Assembly (NCBI GenBank): GCA_963721115.1
Contig: CAVRIA010000005.1
Span: forward strand, 1-64,000
Length of the DNA stretch: 64,000 nucleotides
Reading direction: 5' to 3'
From: CAVRIA01 sp963721115
GTDB taxonomy: Bacteria; Desulfobacterota; Binatia; HRBIN30; CADEER01
Part shown: positions 1 through 7,862 of the stretch, piece after piece
How the letters are laid out: the number at the start of each line of letters is the position of its first letter
Position numbering within the stretch: the stretch's first letter is position 1
The notes under the pieces: generated by a model
The model's input: the letters and a program-made list of their open reading frames with translations, nothing else
Told to the model about the DNA's origin: nothing
The model's database searches: none
Translations under genes and position numbers: made by a program

Positions 1-476
1 ACGGGGCTCCAGTGGGAGAAGAAGCTCTTTAGCGTGGGCAGCGACAACTTTTGCACCGCGCTGGGTGACTGCTCCGAGCCCCGGATGTCAACAACCGTTA
101 CACATGGACCAACGACACGGTCGAGCCGACGGGCGCGGTGTTCACGAACTTCTTGGGGCGACTCAACGGGGCGTACGGGCCGTACGACTTGTCGTACCTT
201 CCCGAGGGGTGTTTCGCGGGGCACTGTGACTGGCGGGTGCCCACGGTGGAGGAGTTGGAAACCATCGTCGACCTGAGCGTACCCGGCTGTAGGAGTGGCG
301 TCCCCTGCATTGATCCGATCTTTTTGGACACGCAGTCCGGCAACAACGGGTCGGCTACTACCCTCGCCGGCGATCCCGGGCTCGTGCGGGGCGTGGTCTT
401 CATCGACGGCCTCGGGGAGCGGCGACGTTAAGACTTCGTCAACTTTGACGTCCGTGCCGTCCGGGGCGGCTTGTGA
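1..476 (+). pseudogene. DUF1566 (Lcl C-terminal-like) domain gene, partial and frameshifted
   Basis: The reading frame enters from the left edge with TGLQWEKK and changes frame near position 80. It continues as NNRYTWTNDT, then CDWRVPTVEELETIVD (a hallmark DUF1566 motif), and meets an in-frame TAA at 429-431. The same frame resumes immediately with DFVNFDVRAVRGGL and a TGA at 474-476, the usual DUF1566 C-terminal ending. At least one indel and one nonsense lesion are therefore needed to restore it. DUF1566 domains have a C-type-lectin-like fold and are common variable targets of diversity-generating retroelements (DGRs). An Avd-like gene directly follows, which fits that role. The 5' part lies outside the window. 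The lesions could be sequencing indels or true decay. Confidence 0.75.
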
Positions 477-507
477 TCGATCATTTGATCATTTGTTGAC
501 TTGACCC

Positions 508-535
508 TTTGATTGCGGGCGGAGCCCCAATCAAA
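508..535. other. Hairpin 32 nt after the DUF1566 stop
   Basis: The arms TTTGATTG and CAATCAAA enclose a GGGC/GCCC inner stem with one bulged base and a GGA loop. A-rich DNA follows. It could be a transcription terminator. It also sits where DGRs carry a hairpin or cruciform just downstream of the variable repeat. The sequence alone does not decide between these. Confidence 0.55.
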
Positions 536-550
536 AAATATTATTCGGAG

Positions 551-683
551 ATGGCGCAGACTGAGCATCTACCAATCAACAAGGCGGCGTACGACGCACG
601 CTTGTACTTCGAGCAGGTGGTGCGAAATTTCTCACGCTACCACAAGTATTCGCTCGGGCAGGACCTGCGCGATGGGGCTCTGA
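551..683 (+). pseudogene. Avd-like four-helix-bundle protein, truncated
   Basis: ATG at 551 follows a TCGGAG ribosome-binding site. The first 40 or so residues contain YDARLYFEQVVRNF followed by YHKYSLGQDLRDGALR. This is the helix pattern of the bAvd/four-helix-bundle family (R/K-Y-x-LGQxLRxxAL), the accessory variability determinant of diversity-generating retroelements. Family members run to about 110-130 residues. Here recognisable similarity stops at about residue 45, exactly where the 684-751 palindrome begins, and the frame beyond looks random. No reverse transcriptase or template repeat follows. Related four-helix proteins also occur as 23S rRNA intervening-sequence proteins, so the DGR reading rests mainly on the adjacent DUF1566 gene. 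Confidence 0.6.
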
Positions 684-751
684 GGGACGATGGTACTTTT
701 GGTACGATTCCGGCGATTGGGCGAGATTCCTACTTTACGTACCATCGTCCC
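684..751. repeat. 68-bp palindromic element with GGGACG ends
   Basis: Perfect 13-bp inverted arms (GGGACGATGGTAC at 684-696, its complement at 739-751) enclose a partly self-complementary middle that also repeats GATTCC. The ends resemble the palindrome at 2289-2357. Short GGGAC-ended palindromes in related genomes are often associated with REP-associated Y1 transposases. No such transposase is present here. The element interrupts the Avd-like gene. Confidence 0.6.
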
Positions 752-861
752 CCTGCCCGCCGGCTCCCGGTTCGGGCAATGCGTGCGCCGCACCTGCTCT
801 TTGTCGCGCGTGCCTCGGGCATCCTTCAGGGGCCGTACTCGAGAAGTCGCCGCTGGCATTC

Positions 862-2191
862 ATGGGTCACGGGTGTGGATCTGTCCAGGACGGCTACTCC
901 GAAGGCGTGTTCGCGCAGCGTTACGACAGCGCGGGGCAGCCGGCGGGCACGGAATTCCAGATCAACACCTACACGATCGGCGGCCAAAACGACCCGGCGG
1001 TGGCGGTGGCCTTAGACGGGACTTTCGTGGTGGTGTGGTTCAGCTATATGCAGGATGGCGACAGCTGGGGTGTGTTCGGGCAGCGTTACGACAGCGCGGG
1101 ACAGCCGGCGGGCATGGAGTTCCAGATCAACACCTACACGCCCGACCACCAGTCAAGCCCGGCGGTGGCGGGGCCGGATGGGACCTTCGTGGTGGCATGG
1201 ATGAGCTACCAGCAGGACGGCCATCGGCAGGGCGTATTCGCCCAGCGGTTCGGCGTTCTGCCGCCGTCGAACGACGACTGCGCAGACGCCACCGTCATCG
1301 CCTCGCTCCCCTACTCCGACAGCGTGGACGTCGCCACCGCCACCATCGATCCCTCCGACCCCATCGGCTGCGACTCGTATCAGGGCACCAACACCGTCTG
1401 GTACAGCTATACGCCCCTGACCGACACCCTGCTCCTCATTGATACGTCCGGCTCGATGGGCTACGTCCCCGGGGTCAGCGTCTACACCGGCACCTGCGGC
1501 GCGCCCACCGAGGCGCTCTGCACCACCGACACCCAGCAGGTGCTGTTCACCGCACAGGGCGGCACGACGTACCTGATCGAGGCGGAAGGTGGAGCAGGAT
1601 ACATAATGCCCATCCTCGTGCTCTCCATCGAGGCGCTCGGCTGCCCGCCGGCGCCCGACCCGAGCTGCAGCGCGGCGGGCAAGGCCCTGCTGCTCCTCAA
1701 GGAGGACAAGGTGGGGAAGGAGAAGCTGATCGCCAAGCTGCTCAACGACCCGGAGCCGGCGAGGTTGATTTCGGCAACCCGCTCTCCACCGGCGGCACCG
1801 AGTACACGCTGTGCCTCTACGACCAGAGCGGCAGCCTGGCCGGCGGCGTGCCGGTGGATCGCGCCGGCGACAGCTGTTTCGACAAACCGTGCTGGAAGCC
1901 GCTCGGGCGGCGCGCCGCCGGCGGGCAGCGGTTACAATTACGGCGACAAGGCGCGCGAGTCGTTCGGGGTCTTCAAGCTGCTGCTCAAGGGCGGCGCGGC
2001 AGGCAGGTCGAAGGCGCTGCTCAAGGGCAAGGGGCCCTCCCTGCCCGACGGCATCCCCGCCGCCCTGCAAAGCAGCAGCAGCGTCACCATGCAGCTGCAC
2101 GGCAGCGACGCGTTAGTGCGTGAGCGCGACGCTGACCAACATCAAGAAGCAGGAGCCCGCGTTCTTCAAAGGCAAGACGGCGGCGCCGTAG
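862..2191 (+). pseudogene. Secreted repeat protein with C-terminal KLLLK/LLKGG module, frameshifted
   Basis: Residues 1-130 hold at least two copies of a 55-residue repeat (GVFxQRYDSAGQPAG then EFQINTYT ... GTFVVxW). A CUB/PPC-like region follows (NDDCADATVIASLPYSDS ... NTVWYSYTP), then a C-terminal module (ALLLLKEDKVGKEKLIAKLL ... FGNPLSTGGTEYTLCLYDQ ... CWKPLG ... YNYGDK ... LLLKGGAAGRSKALLKGKG). The module can only be followed by changing frame near 1760, 1925 and 2110. In the last frame the protein ends ATLTNIKKQEPAFFKGKTAAP with TAG at 2189-2191. The N-terminus is degraded, with no signal peptide before residue 1. The protein is probably extracellular, with unknown function. The same module occurs at the N-terminus of the esterase at 6414-7862. 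Confidence 0.6.
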
Positions 2192-2288
2192 CACGACACA
2201 GCCGCGCCGCCAGAGACCCGGCGGCGCGGTCGCCTCTCGCCGGCAGTGTTGACTTTCTCCATCGCAATCCACACACCTCACCCGAAAC

Positions 2289-2357
2289 GGGACGTTGCTC
2301 CGATTCTCCGATTCGCGCCAGTCAGGAGTCCGAATCGGAGAATCGGAGCAACGTCCC
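2289..2357. repeat. Perfect 27-bp inverted repeat, 15-nt loop
   Basis: The arms at 2289-2315 and 2331-2357 are exact reverse complements beginning GGGACGTTGCTCCGATTC. The arm itself contains a tandem CTCCGATT. It lies in the 290-bp gap between the broken repeat protein and the Phd-VapC pair. It shares its GGGACG/CGTCCC termini with 684-751. It would fold into a very stable hairpin, but there is no T-run after it, so a simple terminator is unlikely. Confidence 0.8.
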
Positions 2358-2483
2358 CATCCTGCATCTTGCGAAGCAAGTGAGGTGGAGAGCGGACGTG
2401 AAGGCGAAGCGGACGACCCCAAGAAGCGGAGTGATGCGCTTTCCCGTCTTGCCGCGTCGCGATGAATCTGGCCTAATGTAGCC

Positions 2484-2738
2484 ATGAAGCGGGTCAAGAT
2501 AGCAGAGCTGAAGGATCATCTATCGAAACATCTACGTGCGGTGGAAAACGGGGGCCAGATCGAAGTCACCGACCGCAAGAGACCGATTGTTCGGCTCGTG
2601 CCGGTCGGCCCGAAGGTGGGAGCTCCACTGGTCCCGGCTCGAAGGGCCTTCAAGGCGGTGCGCGGAAAGCGTTACGGACTGACTCGTTGGCCCGCCCCTT
2701 CCATCGACCTGCTGCTCGAGGAACGTGGGAAGCGGTGA
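2484..2738 (+). CDS. Phd/YefM-type antitoxin
   Basis: This 84-residue protein starts MKRVKIAELKDHLSKHLRAV and continues with GGQIEVTDRKRPIVRLVP. This is the Phd/YefM antitoxin N-terminal DNA-binding fold (KxxxLSxxLxxV...VTxRxxPVAxLVP). The C-terminal tail (about residues 45-84, ending WPAPSIDLLLEERGKR) would wrap the toxin. It overlaps the following PIN toxin by four bases (GTGA), which indicates translational coupling. By analogy with the family it neutralises the toxin and represses its own promoter together with it. Confidence 0.85.
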   Translation: MKRVKIAELKDHLSKHLRAVENGGQIEVTDRKRPIVRLVPVGPKVGAPLVPARRAFKAVRGKRYGLTRWPAPSIDLLLEERGKR

Positions 2739-3175
2739 ACGTCTACGTCGATTCGTCGGTGCTTCTGCGAGTCATCCTGGAGGAACCCGGCGCATTGCGT
2801 GAGTGGCGGAGAATCACTCGGCCGATTGCCAGCGAGGTGATCCGGGTGGAGTGTCTACGCACCATCGACCGTGCACGAATTCGCTATCGGCTAACCGACG
2901 ATGCAGTTTCCGCGCAAAGAGCTGCTGTCCTGGAACAACTGGAAGGCTTTGATCTGGTTCCGATCACGCCGAGCGTCCTCGACCGTGCCGCCGATCCTTT
3001 CGCTACGACGCTCGGTTCGCTCGACGCTATACACCTTGCGAGCGCGCTGCTGGCTACCGCACAAGTGCGGGCACTCAAGCTTGCTACCCACGATCTCGAG
3101 TTGGGCAAGGCTGCCCAGGCGTACGGCTTCGAAGTTCTGGGCCTTCCGGCGCAAACGAAACAGAGGCGTCGGTGA
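2735..3175 (+). CDS. vapC: VapC-type PIN-domain ribonuclease toxin
   Basis: The 146-residue protein starts at the GTG overlapping the antitoxin stop. PIN-domain acidic residues are visible: VYVDSSVLLR (first Asp, residue 4), the SEVIRVE region (Glu around residue 39), and LGSLDAIHLASAL (Asp around residue 94), followed by THDLELGKAA (last Asp around residue 116). Length and motif order fit VapC. These enzymes cleave tRNA or rRNA when the antitoxin is lost. The site is probably stress- or addiction-related, and no mobile element is attached to it. Confidence 0.88.
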   Translation: MNVYVDSSVLLRVILEEPGALREWRRITRPIASEVIRVECLRTIDRARIRYRLTDDAVSAQRAAVLEQLEGFDLVPITPSVLDRAADPFATTLGSLDAIHLASALLATAQVRALKLATHDLELGKAAQAYGFEVLGLPAQTKQRRR

Positions 3176-3212
3176 CAGCTCGCGGCCACTGGCGGATAGG
3201 ACGTAACATGAC

Positions 3213-3455
3213 GTGACGCGAAGGTATCGGAAGCTGTTCGGATACGTCGTGATGGACGTTGGGACTTCCTTACCTCGCCACTACGCGATCTTCCGGATGG
3301 CGGAGGTTGCCGTCCCGCGTGAGCTGTTCGGCCGCATCCTCGACCGGATCGCGACGCTGCGGCCACCAGACCCGAACGTGCTGTGGCCGATCTGCTTCGA
3401 ATGGCCGTCCGGATCACCCGGCCCGGTCAATGTCGAGATTACGGACTACCACTGA
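3213..3455 (+). CDS. Small hypothetical protein
   Basis: An 80-residue frame opens with GTG at 3213, with an alternative ATG at 3252. I do not recognise the family. The C-terminal half is rich in Pro and Trp (LRPPDPNVLWPICFEWPSG). It lies between the VapC toxin and a broken HigA antitoxin, so it could be the remains of a partner toxin. Nothing in the sequence resembles RelE/HigB catalytic residues, and coding status is moderate at best. Confidence 0.4.
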   Translation: MTRRYRKLFGYVVMDVGTSLPRHYAIFRMAEVAVPRELFGRILDRIATLRPPDPNVLWPICFEWPSGSPGPVNVEITDYH

Positions 3456-3465
3456 AGGAGATGAA

Positions 3466-3628
3466 CATGGCACGCATATACCGATAGACCCCGGCGAACA
3501 CCTCGCCGAAGAGCTGAAGGAGCTCGGCATGAGCGCCGCGGAGCTGTCTCGCCAGGTCAAGGTCCCACCAACCGAATCACCGCCATCCTGAACGGACAGC
3601 GCGCGATCACGGGCGATACCGCCCTGCC
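3466..3628 (+). pseudogene. HigA-type antitoxin remnant
   Basis: Pieces in three frames spell the start of HigA-family antitoxins: MARI, then PIDPGEHLAEELKELGMSA, AELSRQVKVP, then NRITAILNGQRAITGDTAL. The DPGxxLxEEL and NRIxxILNGxRxITxDTAL motifs are family signatures. Two indels (near 3478 and 3563) break the frame, and the C-terminal half after DTAL is missing. No intact HigB toxin is next to it. Confidence 0.7.
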
Positions 3629-3741
3629 CTTCCATCCAGAACGCGGAGCTCACGGCGGTCAGACGGCCATGGCCCGCGTAGAACCACGCGCGTAGGCGTA
3701 CGCTCTTACGAAGGCTGCCGTGCCCCCGGTATAAATCACCG

Positions 3742-5073
3742 ATGGTGAACATCCGTGCTCGGTCCTTTGTCCTCATGACTCTCCTCGCGGTCGCAGCCAT
3801 CGAGTGGGGTTGCGGTGACGGGTCTGCTCCGGCGCCGGACCCGGGCACGTCCAGCTACCAGCTCCTGAAGCAGGATGTGATCATCAATGCCGACCTCTGG
3901 GACGCCGAGCCCAAAATGATGGCGGCGGGTCTCGGCTTCACCGAGATCATCGGTGTCCCGGGAATCGACGCGGATGAACCCGAGCGCAGCGAAGTCTTGG
4001 TGCGCAGCGCGGGAGGCACTTGGAACACCCTGAACTGCGCCGAAGGGGGCACACCCAGCGCGGGCGCCTACACGTCGGCGAGCACGCCATCGCAGGTGGC
4101 ATTTGGCTATGGCTTCCCCGTGGAACACGCGGACGGGTTGCCGATCGAGTTCAGCTGGCCGATCCGGCCGAGCACCCTGGACCCGACGGACTTTCTAGTC
4201 GTGCTCAACACCGGCGAGGTCGTCACTCCCCTGGTCGCGTCGATCACTCCGAACCTCGAGTACAACGAGCGGTCGGTAGCTGTGATCTTCGGTCACTTCG
4301 GCAACCGGCTCCCGCCGAGCAGCGCCGGGGCCATCTACCCGGTCTCCGTTGAGGTGGTCGAAGACGACACACCGCTGCAACTCGTCGGCCCCAACGGCAT
4401 CCTCGTGAGCGCCGTGGGCCTGACGGTCGAGAGTCGCGGCAGCCCGTATACGGACCCCGACCTTCCTCCGGACCAGAGAGGCGGCCCCCGACTGGCCGCG
4501 GCGAAACTGAGCCGGATGTCCACCGACGGCGAAGGGGCTCCGCTGCTCTTCTCCGGCAATCTGCCGAACGACGGAGTGGCACTCTACGGGGACGAGGCTC
4601 AGTACCGACTCCGCATCTACACCACCGGCGGCTTCTCGCCCGATGGGGTGCGCGCCGTCTTTCCGACCGAGTTCTCGCGCTACTTCCGACTGCGCGCGAC
4701 CACCCGGGCAGGGAAGACCGTGCTGCTCACGGAGACGGGCATCGACTACGCGATCGATGGCGCCGCCGTGCGCGTCGTCGGGCTCGCCGACCTCGGTCCA
4801 CCGGCGACCGCCTACGACGACTGCTACCAAGAGGACCAGGACAACTACATCGACATCATCCTCGCGGGCGACGAGGCGGCGGTGCGACGGATCACCGACG
4901 TCGAGATCCCTTCCGTCGGCGACTACTCTCCCTTCTACAACCCCGGGGGCCCGGGAAACTCCCCGACATCGGGCGTGCGCTACACGGCCGCGAGCCCGCC
5001 GATCGTGCAACCGGTCCTCATGGCACTCGACGACCCGATGACGGTGACGTTCGTCGAGCCTTCGACTCCCTGA
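3742..5073 (+). CDS. Putative lipoprotein of unknown function
   Basis: This 443-residue protein has a basic N-terminus, a hydrophobic stretch (FVLMTLLAVAAIEWG) and a Cys at about residue 24, consistent with a lipobox and export to the outer envelope. The mature part is acidic, Pro/Gly-rich and probably mostly beta-strand. A conserved-looking CYQEDQDNYIDIILAG segment lies near residue 355, with no catalytic motif that I recognise. It stands alone on the plus strand with about 110 bp of spacer before it. A calcium-binding or cell-surface role is possible but unproven. Confidence 0.75.
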   Translation: MVNIRARSFVLMTLLAVAAIEWGCGDGSAPAPDPGTSSYQLLKQDVIINADLWDAEPKMMAAGLGFTEIIGVPGIDADEPERSEVLVRSAGGTWNTLNCAEGGTPSAGAYTSASTPSQVAFGYGFPVEHADGLPIEFSWPIRPSTLDPTDFLVVLNTGEVVTPLVASITPNLEYNERSVAVIFGHFGNRLPPSSAGAIYPVSVEVVEDDTPLQLVGPNGILVSAVGLTVESRGSPYTDPDLPPDQRGGPRLAAAKLSRMSTDGEGAPLLFSGNLPNDGVALYGDEAQYRLRIYTTGGFSPDGVRAVFPTEFSRYFRLRATTRAGKTVLLTETGIDYAIDGAAVRVVGLADLGPPATAYDDCYQEDQDNYIDIILAGDEAAVRRITDVEIPSVGDYSPFYNPGGPGNSPTSGVRYTAASPPIVQPVLMALDDPMTVTFVEPSTP

Positions 5074-5159
5074 CTCCGCTCGAACCACCACTCAGCGAAG
5101 GGGTAGTGTCGCGGCACGTTGGATGCGGCGGACGACCAAACGTGCTAAGAGAGACGGTG

Positions 5160-5426
5160 ATGCCAACCATCAGCAACAAGACCCATCGACCGATGATCGT
5201 GCCGCTGCCCGGCGGCAAGACCCTGCACCTCGGCCCCGGAAAGACCGGACAGGTCGCGGCGAACGCCGTCGACGATTCGCGTCTCAAGAAGCTCGTCGAG
5301 GCCGGTGAGATCGAGTTCGTCGACGACGATTCTCACCCCACCGCTGGAGCTGGGGGTGGCAAGCGCGGCAGAACCGGAACGTTCGGCCGATCGCAGGGCG
5401 GAATTCGCCGCAGCGGTGACCGCTGA
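5160..5426 (+). CDS. Small conserved-looking protein with basic tail
   Basis: ATG at 5160 follows GAGAGACGG. The 88-residue product has a compact N-terminal domain (NKTHRPMIVPLPGGKTLHL then GPGKTGQV) and an acidic middle (LVEAGEIEFVDDD). Its Gly/Arg-rich tail (GGGKRGRTG ... GGIRRSGDR) could bind nucleic acid or phosphate. Similar short proteins with a PLPGGKxLHLGPGKTGQ core occur near phage-tail-like genes, but none are seen here. Function unknown. Confidence 0.65.
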   Translation: MPTISNKTHRPMIVPLPGGKTLHLGPGKTGQVAANAVDDSRLKKLVEAGEIEFVDDDSHPTAGAGGGKRGRTGTFGRSQGGIRRSGDR

Positions 5427-5593
5427 GGCCGGCGGTCAGGTTCGGCGGCGCGCGACGACAGCGGACGCCTGTCCAGCGGGTTGATGACCGCTCCAGGGGA
5501 TGGGTATCAGGGTCGGGGGTCGGGGAGGACCGATGTCTGAGCTCCGAACCCCTGCCCTTCGCCCCCGCAGCTCGGGTTCTTTCAGTGGCCCGA

Positions 5594-6061
5594 CTAGGTA
5601 ACCTCGGGCAGATGCTCACGACGGATTGATTGAATCACTTCGTCGAGCTCCTGCAGAAAGCGCGATCGGTCGCGTTTCGTGATCGGGGGCGGTCCACTCG
5701 TCATCACGCCGGCGCTGCGAAGTTCAAACAACAGGTCTCGGGTCGCGACGACTTGGCCGATGTTTTCTTCCGTGAACGAGTTCCCGCTTGAACCGATGGC
5801 GCGGGCCCCTTCTTTCAGGCAGCGGCTTGCGAGCGGAATGTCCGCGGTGATCACAATGTCGTGCGGCTGCAAATGTTCGACGATCCAATCATCGGCCGCG
5901 TCGGCTCCGTCGCCGACGATCTCGAGCACGACCCGTGGTTCATCCGGAACTCGCATCCGAGAGTTGGCCACCAAGGTGACATCGAGGCGATAGCGGCTCG
6001 CGACGCGATACACCTCTTGTTTGACCGGGCAGGCATCCGCATCGATAAAAATGTGCAGCAA
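5594..6061 (-). CDS. yaiI: YaiI/YqxD family protein (UPF0178, DUF188)
   Basis: The 155-residue protein starts MLHIFIDADACPVKQEVYRVA, the signature N-terminus of the UPF0178/DUF188 family. It continues with VANSRMRVP, GADAADDWIVEH, ITADIPLASRCLKEGA, and NIGQVVATRDLL. Its full length matches the family, whose members have a PIN-like fold and no firmly established function. It is transcribed alone on the minus strand. Confidence 0.93.
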   Translation of the reverse strand: MLHIFIDADACPVKQEVYRVASRYRLDVTLVANSRMRVPDEPRVVLEIVGDGADAADDWIVEHLQPHDIVITADIPLASRCLKEGARAIGSSGNSFTEENIGQVVATRDLLFELRSAGVMTSGPPPITKRDRSRFLQELDEVIQSIRREHLPEVT

Positions 6062-6237
6062 ACGAAGCTCCTCACCGTCTTCCAGGATCTGGCCGGGAAG
6101 CCTATGTTAGCCTTGATCTGACAAAAGATTTCAACACGAAGGACGCGAAGAGCGCGAAGAAGAGCTTGAAAAGCCGATCGTATGGAAGGTCACCGCTGAT
6201 GCGTCGTTCGCAGTCCTTCAGTTCGCTGACGTAGACG
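6062..6237. other. Intergenic with GACGCGAAGAGCGCGAAG-type repeat
   Basis: No gene is seen. Positions 6137-6164 carry the low-complexity string of the ACGAAGGACGCGAAGAGC type that recurs between genes in related genomes. A comparable repeat is at 52151-52300. The minus strand stays open (LVYVSELKDCERRI) but matches nothing I can name. Confidence 0.4.
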
Positions 6238-6411
6238 AGACGGATAAGCGCGTTGAGGGGGGCGGTACGTGTCCCAGTCCATCAAGCTCCGCTCGACGTC
6301 CCCGAGAGCGGCTCAGCGCGTAGAAGTCGTAGCGGTCGTTGCAGTAGAGCGGCGCTTCTTCCCGCATCCGCCTCCAGATCGGGTAGGGATTGGCCGTCAG
6401 CCCTCTGCCCG
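6238..6411 (-). pseudogene. Cytochrome P450 N-terminal fragment
   Basis: The minus strand encodes GLTANPYPIWRRMREEAPLY followed by NDRYDFYALSR, then after a one-base frame change GDVERSLMDWDTYR. This is the N-terminal P450 pattern (NPYPxWxxLREEAPVYxxxxxxFxALSRFxDVExxLxDWxTF). Only about 58 residues survive; the I-helix and haem-binding Cys regions are absent. It abuts the esterase stop, so it is a scar of a lost gene. Confidence 0.7.
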
Positions 6412-6413
6412 GG

Positions 6414-7862
6414 TCACTGCGCCGCGTTCGCCAGATCGAGCTCCCCGTACAGGAAGTTCGTGGTCTGATCGAGGATCTCGGTCCGGTGCTGTGCGTAGGG
6501 TACGTGACCGGCGCCGGCCCACGACGTGAGGTAGGAGTCGAGGCCGGCGGCGATCGCCTGGTTCCACGTGGTCACCGCCCACTGGTACGGGACGACGGTG
6601 TCCGACGTGCCGTGGAACAGCAAGCTCGGTGCGTCGCCGGAATCGATCGCGCCCAGGAGATGCGCGCCGGAGAGCGACACCGCGCCGCCCACCGCGGCCG
6701 TCGGATCCTCGCTGGAGGTGAACCCAACGTTCAGTGCCGTGATCGCGCCGGCGGACGACCCCCCGATCGCGATGCGAGCTTCGTCGATGCCGTAAGCCGC
6801 CGCGTTCGTACGGAGGAAGCGGACCGCAGTCTGCGCATCCGCGAGCGCTTCCTGGATCGCTAGGATGCAGGTCGACGTCGGCGCGCCCGCGGAGCAGCCG
6901 CCAGGCTCGAGGCGATAGTTGATCGAAACGTTGAAATAGCCCTTTTTGGCAAAGGTGGTCGCTTCGTCGACGATCTCCGCCGAGGTCTTGTCGCCACAAC
7001 AGAACGAGCCACCGTGCACCCACACGATCGCCGGCCGCTCCGTGACGCTGTCGCCGGTCGGCTCGTAGGTGTCGAGTCGCAGCGTGACCGTCTGACCCGA
7101 ATTGTTGATCGCGCTGCCGTAGATCACGTTGCTGGTCGTGCTCACGCCGGAGAACACCAGATCGCGATAGCGCAGGGGCGCGGCCCCGGTTGGCGAAACG
7201 TACGGGAGCCCGAGCGTGGGCGTCGCGGTGACCGTGGGCGTCGCGGTGGGCGTAGGTGTCGCGGTGTCCGTGGGCGTCGCCGCCGGCAGGCATGACCCCT
7301 CCCCGCTCGGCTTCGCGACCTTGAACAGGGCGGTTCCCCTGTTCGTCACCCGACCGCTCGCGAACTGGACGCTGTACGAATCTCCCCCGGCGATGCTGAA
7401 GAGCACGCAGCCGTCCGAGCCCGGATTCGGCGGCACGATCGCTACCGGGCCCCGCTTTCCATCCACGGCAACCTTGATCCGGAAGACTCCGTTTCTGAGC
7501 CGGATCGTGGCGCGCTTCACCGGGCCGTTCTCGCCATCCGCATCGCGGTACTTGAACCCCCTCGCGGCATCGCCGCGCCAGAAGGGCTTCAGGCTCATTG
7601 CGCTCGTGCCGGCCGGCAAGGAGTACGTCTCCTCGCTCGGGGTGGCGCCGTTGACGGCGATGGTCACGGTCGCCCCGGTCGTTACTGGGTTGCCCGCGAG
7701 GGTGTCATCGCTCGCCGCCTCCACCGCCTTGACGATGATCTTCCGTTTGGCAGCCGTGCTCGGGTTTTTCACCACCAAGGCGGTCCCGCGCACCGTCTGA
7801 TCGGCGGCATGAGCGGCCGAAGAAGCGAAGACGAACAACGCTACGAGCAGCAGGCGGCGCAT
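6414..7862 (-). CDS. Secreted alpha/beta-hydrolase (esterase/lipase) with N-terminal lineage-typical module
   Basis: I chose the start at 7862 because it gives a clean signal peptide (MRRLLLVALFVFASSAAHA) behind GAAAGGATC. Residues 20-185 form the beta-rich module (VVKNPSTAAKRKIIVK ... GFKYRDADGE ... GVFRIKVAVDGKRG). A Thr-Pro linker (PTDTATPTPTATPT) follows at about 190-215, then a carboxylesterase domain. The catalytic elements are the oxyanion HGGSF, nucleophile GGSSAG, acid in GTSDTVVPY and His in GAGHVPYAQH. It is a predicted extracellular ester hydrolase of unknown substrate. The length of 482 residues is intact, while both neighbours are gene fragments. Confidence 0.88.
   Translation of the reverse strand: MRRLLLVALFVFASSAAHAADQTVRGTALVVKNPSTAAKRKIIVKAVEAASDDTLAGNPVTTGATVTIAVNGATPSEETYSLPAGTSAMSLKPFWRGDAARGFKYRDADGENGPVKRATIRLRNGVFRIKVAVDGKRGPVAIVPPNPGSDGCVLFSIAGGDSYSVQFASGRVTNRGTALFKVAKPSGEGSCLPAATPTDTATPTPTATPTVTATPTLGLPYVSPTGAAPLRYRDLVFSGVSTTSNVIYGSAINNSGQTVTLRLDTYEPTGDSVTERPAIVWVHGGSFCCGDKTSAEIVDEATTFAKKGYFNVSINYRLEPGGCSAGAPTSTCILAIQEALADAQTAVRFLRTNAAAYGIDEARIAIGGSSAGAITALNVGFTSSEDPTAAVGGAVSLSGAHLLGAIDSGDAPSLLFHGTSDTVVPYQWAVTTWNQAIAAGLDSYLTSWAGAGHVPYAQHRTEILDQTTNFLYGELDLANAAQ

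Noticed and set aside
1153..2100. 315-residue minus-strand frame over the secreted repeat protein
   Set aside because: The plus strand carries repeats and conserved module motifs, while this frame is Arg/Ala-rich without structure.
6130..6240. Possible GIY-YIG nuclease fragment on the minus strand (LVYVSELKDCERR)
   Set aside because: Only a few residues resemble the family and no GIY or YIG pair is present. The region is low-complexity repeat.
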